From NCBI GenBank assembly GCA_029865515.1, contig JAOUGQ010000166.1:1-6662 (forward strand): a stretch of 6,662 nucleotides of DNA, read 5' to 3'. This DNA comes from Nitrospirota bacterium. GTDB lineage: Bacteria; Nitrospirota; Nitrospiria; Nitrospirales; UBA8639. Shown here piece after piece: positions 1-5,233 of the stretch (the first letter of the stretch is position 1; each line of letters starts with the position of its first letter). The notes beneath the pieces were generated by a model. That model worked only from the letters and a program-made list of their open reading frames with translations, was not told where the DNA came from and searched no databases. Made by a program: the position numbers and the translations under genes.

Positions 1-245
1 ATTGGCGGATGTGTAGGTTGAAAGGATGAGATAGGTTTGAGTGTCCAATAGGCTATCCCGATAGCCAAGAACAAAAGTAAAATCCAAAGAAGCGGCTTTC
101 TTGAAGGAGGTTTGGGTTGCTGGAGATCGTCATCTTCTAATCCTTCATCAAATTCCAAATCTTTCTCAGGTTCTTGGGCAAAAAGCAGGTTCCACCGGGA
201 AGGGTGTTCTGTGGGGAAAGCCGCACCAATTGTCGAGGTCATCAT
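1..245 (-). CDS. N-terminal part of a single-pass membrane protein, function unknown (cut by window edge)
   Basis: Reading the reverse strand from an ATG at 245-243 gives 81 codons without a stop before the left edge, so the gene is partial. A strong AAGGAG (about 252-257) lies 6 nt before this ATG; another in-frame ATG at 251-249 abuts the ribosome binding site and is too close to be used. The product starts with a hydrophilic stretch of about 50 residues, very acidic around residues 25-40 (EPEKDLEFDEGLEDDD), then a Pro/Lys patch (PKPPSRKP), one hydrophobic helix at about residues 51-68 (LLWILLLFLAIGIAYW) and the start of an extracytoplasmic part. This is the layout of a type II anchored protein with a short cytoplasmic tail, as in SPOR-type or secretion and pilus accessory proteins, but the informative domain lies outside the window. 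I do not recognise the family. Confidence 0.75.
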   Translation of the reverse strand, partial: MMTSTIGAAFPTEHPSRWNLLFAQEPEKDLEFDEGLEDDDLQQPKPPSRKPLLWILLLFLAIGIAYWTLKPISSFQPTHPP

Positions 246-280
246 GCCCATCTCCTTTTTTGCGTGAGGTCCGGCAAACG

Positions 281-311
281 ATTATGGTAGCCAGAGTGGC
301 GTTTTTGTGAA
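281..311 (-). promoter_or_regulatory. possible sigma70-type promoter for the left-edge membrane protein
   Basis: On the minus strand TTCACA (306-311, 5/6 match to the -35 consensus) and CATAAT (281-286, 5/6 match to -10) are 19 nt apart, which is at the long end of the usual range. The pair sits about 36 nt upstream of the ATG at 245. The perfect dyad at 312-330 lies directly upstream of the -35 element. Prediction by eye only. Confidence 0.3.
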
Positions 312-330
312 ATTGTCAAGGTATGACAAT
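312..330. repeat. perfect inverted repeat, operator-like (7-bp arms, 5-bp spacer)
   Basis: ATTGTCA (312-318) and TGACAAT (324-330) are exact reverse complements separated by AGGTA. The size fits a dimeric helix-turn-helix regulator site better than a terminator, since there is no T-run beside it. It lies between the two divergent transcription units, immediately upstream of the candidate minus-strand -35. No matching copy was seen elsewhere in the window. Confidence 0.45.
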
Positions 331-515
331 GGATCATGTAAGGAGAAATACCCAATGTTCAAGTTAATTACCATCACTTCCTTTTCATGTCAAATTTTCC
401 AGAGTTTCCGGGAGGGAGTGTTGTGTGTGCAAACGGCGGAGGGAACAAGCCGGGCCTAATCGTTGAGTGAGGCAAATTCTTGAGATGAGGTGAAGAGAGT
501 ATTTTTCTGGGCGGG

Positions 516-544
516 TTGAAACCGGTATCGGTGGTATGGAAAAT
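516..544 (+). promoter_or_regulatory. possible sigma70-type promoter for yjbQ
   Basis: TTGAAA (516-521) and GAAAAT (539-544) are 17 nt apart and would start transcription near 551, giving a leader of roughly 28 nt before the ATG at 579. The -10 matches only four of six consensus positions. Confidence 0.3.
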
Positions 545-578
545 CATAGATGATTGATTGTGTGAAGGGGGAGGCGTC

Positions 579-992
579 ATGAAATCCTATCGTGAGGAAT
601 TGTGGTTTCAGACCAAGGAACGAAGAGAATATCTGAATATTACGTCTCAGGTGGAACGTGTGGTACAACAAAGTGGTATTCTGGAGGGGCTCGTGCTGGT
701 GAATGCCATGCATATTACCGCGAGTGTGTATATTAACGATGATGAAGCGGGTCTATTGCATGATTATGAACAGTTTCTTGAACGGCTTGTGCCGCAGACC
801 GGAACGTATCGTCATAATTTAACCGGTGAAGACAATGGTGACGCCCATATTAAACGTCAAATCATGGGACGGGAAGTTGTGGTGGCTATCACCCATGGCA
901 GCTTGGATTTTGGCCCATGGGAACAGATTTTTTACGCGGAATTTGATGGCAGGCGCCGCAAACGAGTGTTGGTGAAGGTCATCGGAGAGTAA
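579..992 (+). CDS. yjbQ: YjbQ / UPF0047 family protein (secondary thiamine-phosphate synthase type)
   Basis: The 137-residue product matches the usual length of the UPF0047/YjbQ family over its whole length. The conserved blocks are visible: NAMHITASVYINDDE (residues 42-56), a short HN at 79-80, GDAHIKR (87-93), GREVVVAITHGSLDFGPW (97-114) followed by EQIFYAEFDG, and the basic tail RRRKRVLVKVIGE that ends many homologues. H45, H79 and H90 are candidates for the conserved metal- or phosphate-binding polar pocket. Known from the family: E. coli YjbQ has weak thiamine-phosphate synthase activity when overproduced, so the database label 'secondary thiamine-phosphate synthase' may not describe its physiological role. 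The protein should be cytosolic. I chose the ATG at 579 because GGGGAGG (568-574) lies four nt upstream; an in-frame TTG at 558 would add seven residues but precedes that site. The next gene follows in the same direction after about 110 nt. Confidence 0.93.
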   Translation: MKSYREELWFQTKERREYLNITSQVERVVQQSGILEGLVLVNAMHITASVYINDDEAGLLHDYEQFLERLVPQTGTYRHNLTGEDNGDAHIKRQIMGREVVVAITHGSLDFGPWEQIFYAEFDGRRRKRVLVKVIGE

Positions 993-1103
993 TCAGTTGG
1001 CAAACAGGTTCCGGTAATGTGAAAATGCAATGGACATGATGATGGGCTGTTCCGGAAATCACATTTTACTCTTTGTGGAAAATCTTTACTAGCCGTGAAT
1101 GCG

Positions 1104-2117
1104 ATGTCGAGTTGGTACCGCCCTGATCCTCTCACCCGTGATTTGATTCATCTGATCAATGCCCGACGGCATGAACATGGGGATCCCAGTTTAGCCATCG
1201 AAGTCCTGCAGGCTTTGCTGGACCAGGATCGCGAGCATGAAGTCCTTACGGTTCTAGCGGCCTTAGACGAAAATATGGCGGAGTGGCTCTTTGATCTGTT
1301 GGCCGAAGCGGCAAGCTCCTGCCTGATGGATAGTGAGGATGAAGAAAGCGAGACGTATGGGATTCTTGCCTCATTCGAATTGCCGCTCCAGGCGAATTTG
1401 GAATTTCCTTTGAAATTGAAACTTGATCCTGTGGAAACGGCCGATCTGTTACGGAGGCACTTGCACATTCCTCCAGGGGCGGTGATAACCGTCGAGCCAC
1501 GGCTTATGACCGACAGCACCTTGGATTTTTTAAGCTTGCAGAAAGTTCACGAACATATTTCCAATCTGGCCGAGGGGCAGCCTCGCCAGATGATTGCCGC
1601 CCGCCTTCATCCACCTGTCGAAGCTACGGCATTCTTGTTTTTCGAAATTCTCGGCGTTCCCGATACGACTTTGCCGGAAACGCTTTCAGAAAACGATTGC
1701 CAGGCCATTATGGATCATATTGTCGCACAGTGCCCGGAAGTGGCCAGAGCCCCTCAGATGTTAGAGGCGCCTAACTACGCGGCCTATGCGTTGTACGACG
1801 CACAAAATGCCGTTCGCCTTCATCGATTAGCTGATGAGACGGCTGCGGTCTGGCATGATCTTGAAGGCCCGGTTCGAAGTCGAACGGTGGTGCATCTGCA
1901 TACCCAATGCGGGAATGGCGTGTATATGCCCGTGTGGACGGATTTGTTTGACCCGGATCTTCCCGATGAACACGGGCCGATCTGGACTTCTCCGGATGTG
2001 TGGGTGTTTACGGCGGATTTGCCGATTGAATGGCCGGGGGAATTGTTAACGAACCGGCTGCTTGCGGAGGGCTGCACGCGATTTGAAAATCATATTGTGG
2101 AAGCCCCCGAGAATTAA
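1104..2117 (+). CDS. unrecognised acidic cytosolic protein, 337 residues
   Basis: This long ORF has codon use like its neighbours and is clearly coding, but I do not recognise the family. The product is acidic with no signal peptide or membrane segment. The N-terminal third (about residues 10-75) looks helical and ends in LLAEAASSCLMDSEDEESETYG; then come alternating hydrophobic stretches (FELPLQANLEFPLKLKL at 91-107, ITVEPRL at 128-134) and a C-terminal part with VVHLHTQCGNGVYMPVW (262-278) and WTSPDVWVF (294-302). The order 'LAEAA, Cys-Ser-Glu patch, hydrophobic strand, helix' faintly recalls DUF2863 proteins of Betaproteobacteria, but that is from memory and uncertain. The start is ambiguous: ATG at 1104 or GTG at 1095 (three residues longer), neither with a convincing ribosome binding site. 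It follows yjbQ by 111 nt, so co-transcription is possible but not shown, and faces the PHP gene end to end. Confidence 0.88.
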   Translation: MSSWYRPDPLTRDLIHLINARRHEHGDPSLAIEVLQALLDQDREHEVLTVLAALDENMAEWLFDLLAEAASSCLMDSEDEESETYGILASFELPLQANLEFPLKLKLDPVETADLLRRHLHIPPGAVITVEPRLMTDSTLDFLSLQKVHEHISNLAEGQPRQMIAARLHPPVEATAFLFFEILGVPDTTLPETLSENDCQAIMDHIVAQCPEVARAPQMLEAPNYAAYALYDAQNAVRLHRLADETAAVWHDLEGPVRSRTVVHLHTQCGNGVYMPVWTDLFDPDLPDEHGPIWTSPDVWVFTADLPIEWPGELLTNRLLAEGCTRFENHIVEAPEN

Positions 2118-2163
2118 CGTAGGCGTGAGTAATTGCAGAAGCCGCTTCGGCATTGATGCTGAG
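2118..2163. other. short convergent junction with weak hairpin
   Basis: The plus-strand gene ending at 2117 and the minus-strand PHP gene ending at 2164 face each other across 46 nt. The only structure is a small GCCG-CTT-CGGC hairpin at 2141-2151 without a T-run on either side, so it is at best a weak bidirectional stop. Confidence 0.3.
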
Positions 2164-3009
2164 TTACCGACCAGCCGCTTGGCGCAAGTGATCCATCACT
2201 TTGGATGGGACGTTTAACGAACCCCGCCCTGTTCCAATTGAAATTTCAGGCTTGAATGTTCCGTGGAAATCGCTACCTCCGGTGATGAGCAAATTGAATT
2301 GACGGGCTAAGTGGAGATTCAACGAAATTTGTTGAGCTGAAAAGGTTCCATAAAAAACTTCTAGCCCCCGCAATCCCTGCTCAACCATCGTCCGGCATGA
2401 GACCACGGTCTTCTCCGCATTCAATCCCTCCCAATAGGGGTGAGCCAGTATTGGAATGCCGCCGGCCTCGGTAATCCACGTGATAATCTCAGCCGCCTCC
2501 GGAACCACTCGCCGGACATAGGCTGCGCCTCGTATGCCTAAGAATCGCTCGAAGGCTTCTTTCATCCCCTTCACATAACCTTTTTCAATCAGCACTTGAG
2601 CGATGTGGGGGCGGCCAATGGTTCCCCTTCCGGCGACATGCTCGACTTCAGCGAGAGAGATCTCCACTTTGAGTGCGTGAAGGCGCTCAATGATGTGTTG
2701 AATGCGATCGAGTCTTGTGGCGCGAAGCTGTTCGAGCCTGGCCTGAAACTGAGGATCGGAGAGATCAATGAAATAGCCGAGCATATGCGTTTCCCGCCCT
2801 TGGAACTCTGTGCTTAATTCAATTCCTGGTACCAATTCAAGTGGGAGCCCTTGAGCGGCCTCCATCGCTTCGGTGAGGCCATCGGTGGTGTCATGGTCCG
2901 TAATCGCCAGGATGTTGAGGCCTTGTTGGTGGGCGAGCTCCACCAGGGCGGTGGGGGAAAAACTCCCGTCCGAGAAATGGGTGTGCGTATGAAGATCAAT
3001 CCGGCTCAT
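2164..3009 (-). CDS. PHP-domain phosphoesterase (YciV / RNase AM-like)
   Basis: The 281-residue product is a single full-length PHP (polymerase and histidinol phosphatase) domain of the stand-alone YciV/TrpH type. The metal ligand motifs are intact and in order: DLHTHTHFSDGS (H7, H9, D14), TDHDTTDG (D38, H39, D40), PGIELS with E64, THMLGYF with H75, GRPHIA with H135, LAHPYW with H190 and GGSDFHG with D247 and H249. This pattern supports a di- or trinuclear metal site hydrolysing phosphoesters. Characterised relatives act on 3',5'-nucleoside bisphosphates such as pAp and as 5'-3' exonucleases on short RNA. Substrate here is inferred, not shown. The ATG at 3009 gives the expected PHP start; there is no good ribosome binding site. 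Only 15 nt separate it from the stop of the FolB fusion gene upstream, so the two very probably share a transcript and may be translationally coupled. Confidence 0.92.
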   Translation of the reverse strand: MSRIDLHTHTHFSDGSFSPTALVELAHQQGLNILAITDHDTTDGLTEAMEAAQGLPLELVPGIELSTEFQGRETHMLGYFIDLSDPQFQARLEQLRATRLDRIQHIIERLHALKVEISLAEVEHVAGRGTIGRPHIAQVLIEKGYVKGMKEAFERFLGIRGAAYVRRVVPEAAEIITWITEAGGIPILAHPYWEGLNAEKTVVSCRTMVEQGLRGLEVFYGTFSAQQISLNLHLARQFNLLITGGSDFHGTFKPEISIGTGRGSLNVPSKVMDHLRQAAGR

Positions 3010-3024
3010 GGTTGAAATCGGAGT

Positions 3025-3942
3025 TTACACTTTCTGGGCTAACGCCCGCGCAGTAAAGGCTCGCTCTTTTCCTGAAGGGCCTTCATGATCCCCTTCTTCA
3101 TAATGGAGAATCCTGAGCCCTTGAAGAAGGGTGAGTAATTCATTAGCTTCCAGGCAGAATTCTTTTCGGCGAGGATGCTGCCGATGGATATGGTTGTCCA
3201 GAAGGAAGGTTTCGTACATGAGGATTCCACCCGATTTAAGAGCTTTCACGATTTGAGGAAACAGAGGCCGGTACAGGTAAAAGAACACGATAATTCCATC
3301 GTAAGCGGCGGTGCCGAAATCTGGTGGATGTTGCGGATCAACCTCTAAGTCGATGGATTCGGTCGTCAGTGTTGATAAGCCTTCCTGTTGCGTTTGTGTC
3401 TGGAGGTCGCGCAGCGCGTTGGCATCACGATCGATCCCGTGAACTGAAAACCCTTTTGATGCCAGATAGACCGCATGACGTCCTCGGCCTGCTGCGACAT
3501 CTAAAATTCTCCCTTGCGGAAGCCGGGATAATTGACTCACAAGAAAGGGAGAAGCCTGAACGATGTCGGGTGAGGCGATGTGTTGGCGTGACCGGATCAA
3601 TTGAACGCCCACCGATCCCTTGATCTTGTTCAAAGGAGGCCGGATTTTTCTCACCCATATTTTGAGATGGGTAATCGGGAATTCATGAAACAGAGTCTGG
3701 CAGAGGCTCTCCGCCAATGTTTCGATAAGCGAAAAGGCCCGGCCCTCTCCGATGTCGCGGACCCGCTGGGTGACCATACCGTAATCGATGGTGTCGGATA
3801 ATTGATCGCTCTGGAAGGCCGGTTGATTGGGGCATCGGAAGATAAGGTCCACCAGGAGGGGTTGGGGGTGTTGTCTCTCTGTTTCCGTAACTCCACATCG
3901 TGCGGATAAGTGGATGCCTTTGAGGACGATGGATGAAAGCAT
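3025..3942 (-). CDS. folB: dihydroneopterin aldolase (FolB) fused to a class I SAM-dependent methyltransferase
   Basis: One uninterrupted 305-codon ORF carries two domains. Residues 1-118 are FolB: the start SSIVLKGIHLSARCGVTETE, then DTIDYGMV, a FSLIETLAE segment and VRKIRPPLNKIKGSVGVQL. Residues E22, Y54, E74 and K99 fall at the conserved pterin-binding and catalytic positions of the family, so aldolase activity (7,8-dihydroneopterin to 6-hydroxymethyl-7,8-dihydropterin and glycolaldehyde, in folate synthesis) is likely. Residues about 120-305 form a Rossmann-type methyltransferase of the TehB/methyltransf_11-25 kind: motif I ILDVAAGRGRHAVYLA (146-161), acidic end of strand 2 at GIDRD (D171), a possible adenine-contacting acid near D198, and the YDGIIVFFYLYRPLFPQIVK to GGILMYETF block (214-246). 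Its substrate is unknown. FolB is normally a 120-residue stand-alone protein, so the fusion is unusual. It heads a two-gene operon with the PHP gene. Confidence 0.92.
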   Translation of the reverse strand: MLSSIVLKGIHLSARCGVTETERQHPQPLLVDLIFRCPNQPAFQSDQLSDTIDYGMVTQRVRDIGEGRAFSLIETLAESLCQTLFHEFPITHLKIWVRKIRPPLNKIKGSVGVQLIRSRQHIASPDIVQASPFLVSQLSRLPQGRILDVAAGRGRHAVYLASKGFSVHGIDRDANALRDLQTQTQQEGLSTLTTESIDLEVDPQHPPDFGTAAYDGIIVFFYLYRPLFPQIVKALKSGGILMYETFLLDNHIHRQHPRRKEFCLEANELLTLLQGLRILHYEEGDHEGPSGKERAFTARALAQKV

Positions 3943-3947
3943 GGGTC

Positions 3948-3956
3948 ATTATGTCA
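3948..3956 (-). promoter_or_regulatory. extended -10 promoter placing the start of transcription at the folB ATG
   Basis: On the minus strand TGA-CATAAT (3956 down to 3948) is an extended -10 element with five of six consensus positions. Only GACCC separates it from the ATG at 3942, so the expected first transcribed base is the A of the start codon or a base beside it. There is no ribosome binding site upstream of this ATG, which fits a leaderless mRNA. The -35 region is poor, as is common with extended -10 promoters. An 8-bp palindrome CAGATCTG (3955-3962) overlaps its upstream edge. Confidence 0.4.
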
Positions 3957-4067
3957 GATCTGCATTGTTGTGCGCATGTCATTCATGGAATTATTGAAAG
4001 GAATGCGGAACCATTCTGAATCGTGCTCCAAAGACCCATGCCTCATTTATTAAATTTTGGTGCTTTC

Positions 4068-4514
4068 ATGATATGTGGGCAAAGGCCTGCCCGACGGCCC
4101 TGGTTGGGGAGGAGATGTCGAAATACTCTTCTGTGGGTGATCGGCATACTCGCTCTGCAGTCTTCTTGTGGGTGGGTGGGGTCTCCCACTATCGTGATTA
4201 CTACCGAAGAATTTCGATTTACCCCTACCAGGATAGAATGGATATCCGATCGTCCTCTCCGTCTTGTGATACGGAATCAGGGACGTGAACGACATGTGTT
4301 TCATAGTCCGGAATTATTTGGACCGGCTATTGCCGTCACATGGCATCACCCGGCGGTTGCGCTTCAAGAAGCCAATGCCGTTGTGCTTGAGCCTGGGGAA
4401 TCGGTTGAGTTGTCCTTCGAGTTGTCTCCAGGCCTGTATCCCTTTCGATGTTGGATAAAGGGTCATACCGGAATGGAGGGAACAATCGTTGTCAAAGGAC
4501 TGTTCTCAGGATAG
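4068..4514 (+). CDS. exported cupredoxin (type 1 copper protein), probable periplasmic or lipid-anchored
   Basis: From ATG 4068 the product has 148 residues: a basic N-region (RRPWLGRRCRN, 9-19), a hydrophobic segment (TLLWVIGILAL, 20-30), then SSCG, and a single cupredoxin domain from about residue 40. The domain shows the strand TTEEFRFTPTRIEW, the NQGRERHVFHS loop (His76 or His79 as first ligand), EPGESVELSFEL and PFRCWIKGHTGMEGTIVV with Cys128, His133 and Met136. These are type 1 copper ligands, so electron transfer or copper handling outside the cytoplasm is likely. C34 could be a lipidation site, but QSSC lacks the usual Leu at -3. RRPWLG resembles a twin-arginine core. The start could also be ATG 4038 or GTG 4023; I prefer 4068 because GGTG lies five nt before it and the signal peptide has normal length. 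The gene is divergent from folB and appears to be alone. Confidence 0.82.
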   Translation: MICGQRPARRPWLGRRCRNTLLWVIGILALQSSCGWVGSPTIVITTEEFRFTPTRIEWISDRPLRLVIRNQGRERHVFHSPELFGPAIAVTWHHPAVALQEANAVVLEPGESVELSFELSPGLYPFRCWIKGHTGMEGTIVVKGLFSG

Positions 4515-4600
4515 TGGAAAGCTCTTTTGAGGAAACAAGAAAAGGCGGGAGAGAAATCGAATAGCCGTGGATTTTCTGCTGTGGGCACTTCAGAAATGGA

Positions 4601-4625
4601 AAAGCCGCACGTCCTGGAGGGCTTT
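4601..4625 (+). terminator. weak candidate terminator after the cupredoxin gene
   Basis: AAAGCC (4601-4606) and GGCTTT (4620-4625) can pair across a 13-nt loop and are followed by AATATTTT. The stem is only six pairs, so this is a weak call; it lies 87 nt after the cupredoxin stop. Confidence 0.25.
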
Positions 4626-4681
4626 AATATTTTAAAAATTGAAGATTTTAGGGAATTGAAAATGGAGGAATTTGCACACTA

Positions 4682-4710
4682 CTTGCTGGTGACAGGAAGT
4701 CACCAGCAAG
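4682..4710. terminator. perfect 12-bp hairpin, probable bidirectional terminator
   Basis: CTTGCTGGTGAC (4682-4693) and its exact reverse complement (4699-4710) flank a 5-nt loop AGGAA. On the minus strand it begins seven nt after the lipoprotein stop codon, the usual place for an intrinsic terminator. The T-run is poor on that strand; on the plus strand GCTTATTTT follows at about 4716-4724. It stands between two convergent genes, so it could stop transcription from both sides, though the lack of a clean U-tract leaves Rho-dependent termination or RNA protection possible. Confidence 0.55.
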
Positions 4711-4717
4711 CGGTTGC

Positions 4718-5029
4718 TTATTTTCCGGGAACAACGTCAATGGGAGTTCTGGCCTTGGCATCCCGTTCGCAAGTCCACGTGGCTAACATCCGTTGGCTAT
4801 CAGAGGAATTATCGGGAATGCGCGCGAGACAGGCTTCTAAGGTATCCCCTTGCGTACCCGTGGATACCCGAGTGGGGCCCGTATTCACCGCACTGACATT
4901 ACCGCTTGAGGTTGGCGAAGCCGGCGTTGCCGTTCCATCCGTGGCGGCGGTCTTCGTTCCAGCGCAACCCATAGTCAAGGTCGCGAGACCGAAGGAAGCA
5001 CACAGGAACAATTTAGAAGATAGTTTCAT
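4718..5029 (-). CDS. small secreted lipoprotein with two conserved-looking cysteines, function unknown
   Basis: The 103-residue product starts with a typical signal peptide (MKLSSKLFLCASFGLATLTMGC) whose LTMGC end is a plausible lipobox with lipidation at Cys22, although the Leu is at -4 rather than -3. Residues 24-63 are a Ser/Thr/Ala/Gly linker of low complexity. The C-terminal 40 residues hold LEACLARIP and QRMLATWTCERD; Cys67 and Cys87 could form a disulfide after export. I recall similar short tails in small hypothetical proteins of Nitrospira-like genomes, but I cannot name a family. The ATG at 5029 is supported by AGGAGG (5040-5045) ten nt upstream and by a good promoter. The opposite strand carries an overlapping open frame (4527-5105) that I regard as a shadow. 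The gene is transcribed away from glyQ and appears monocistronic, ending at the hairpin at 4682-4710. Confidence 0.8.
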   Translation of the reverse strand: MKLSSKLFLCASFGLATLTMGCAGTKTAATDGTATPASPTSSGNVSAVNTGPTRVSTGTQGDTLEACLARIPDNSSDSQRMLATWTCERDAKARTPIDVVPGK

Positions 5030-5066
5030 TGGTCAAGCCCCTCCTCAATGGATAAACAAGTTCGCA

Positions 5067-5095
5067 AATATACTTGAGTATCCCCAAAAAAACAA
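5067..5095 (-). promoter_or_regulatory. sigma70-type promoter for the small lipoprotein gene
   Basis: On the minus strand TTGTTT (5095-5090) and TATATT (5072-5067, 5/6 match) are separated by exactly 17 nt. Transcription would start near 5060, with AGGAGG at 5045-5040 and the ATG at 5029. A small dyad ATACT-TG-AGTAT (5070-5081) covers the end of the -10 and part of the spacer and could be an operator. Confidence 0.5.
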
Positions 5096-5161
5096 GATGG
5101 GGTGATCAAAATCTCATTCATCCTCACCCTCCAGGTATTGGACCAATCCGGTTCAGAAATC

Positions 5162-5190
5162 TTGACTGGTATAGGGTTTATTGCTACGGT
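5162..5190 (+). promoter_or_regulatory. candidate promoter of the glyQ-glyS unit
   Basis: TTGACT (5162-5167, 5/6 match to -35) is followed after 17 nt by TACGGT (5185-5190), preceded by TGC, giving an extended -10 with a weak hexamer. Transcription would begin near 5197, leaving a leader of about 95 nt before the glyQ start. That leader contains the 20-codon ORF at 5234-5296. Confidence 0.35.
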
Positions 5191-5233
5191 AAAATTTCTT
5201 TCTTAAAGCTTAAAGAACGGACATACATTTTTC

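Larger units (their letters stand above)
246..578. other. divergent intergenic region with dyad, candidate promoters and a possible 34-codon ORF
   Basis: This stretch separates the minus-strand membrane-protein gene from yjbQ on the plus strand. It holds the dyad at 312-330, one candidate promoter on each strand, and a possible plus-strand small ORF (355-459, 34 codons) starting at an ATG nine nt after AGGAG (341-345). The small ORF would begin MFKLITITSFS and has no recognisable similarity, so I do not call it as a gene. I see no tRNA or riboswitch pattern. The last 100 bases look like an ordinary 5' untranslated leader for yjbQ. Confidence 0.5.

Noticed and set aside
287..306. GCCA-GAG-TGGC hairpin followed by a T-run on the plus strand
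   Set aside because: A stem of four pairs is too weak for a terminator and no plus-strand gene lies upstream.
101..310. Plus-strand ORF of 69 codons starting at TTG
   Set aside because: It is antisense to the membrane-protein N-terminus, which has a strong ribosome binding site and a clear transmembrane helix.
558..578. Upstream TTG start for yjbQ
   Set aside because: It lies before the GGGGAGG ribosome binding site, which is correctly spaced for the ATG at 579, and homologues start near that ATG.
3570..3600. Frameshift or misjoined genes between the FolB and methyltransferase parts
   Set aside because: Both domains are complete and in the same frame, joined by a short linker, with no stop or second ribosome binding site at the junction.
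4527..5105. Plus-strand open frame of 192 codons beginning at TTG
   Set aside because: It contains the perfect hairpin at 4682-4710 and lies antisense to the lipoprotein, whose signal peptide, ribosome binding site and promoter are much stronger evidence. The translated sequence has no recognisable motif.
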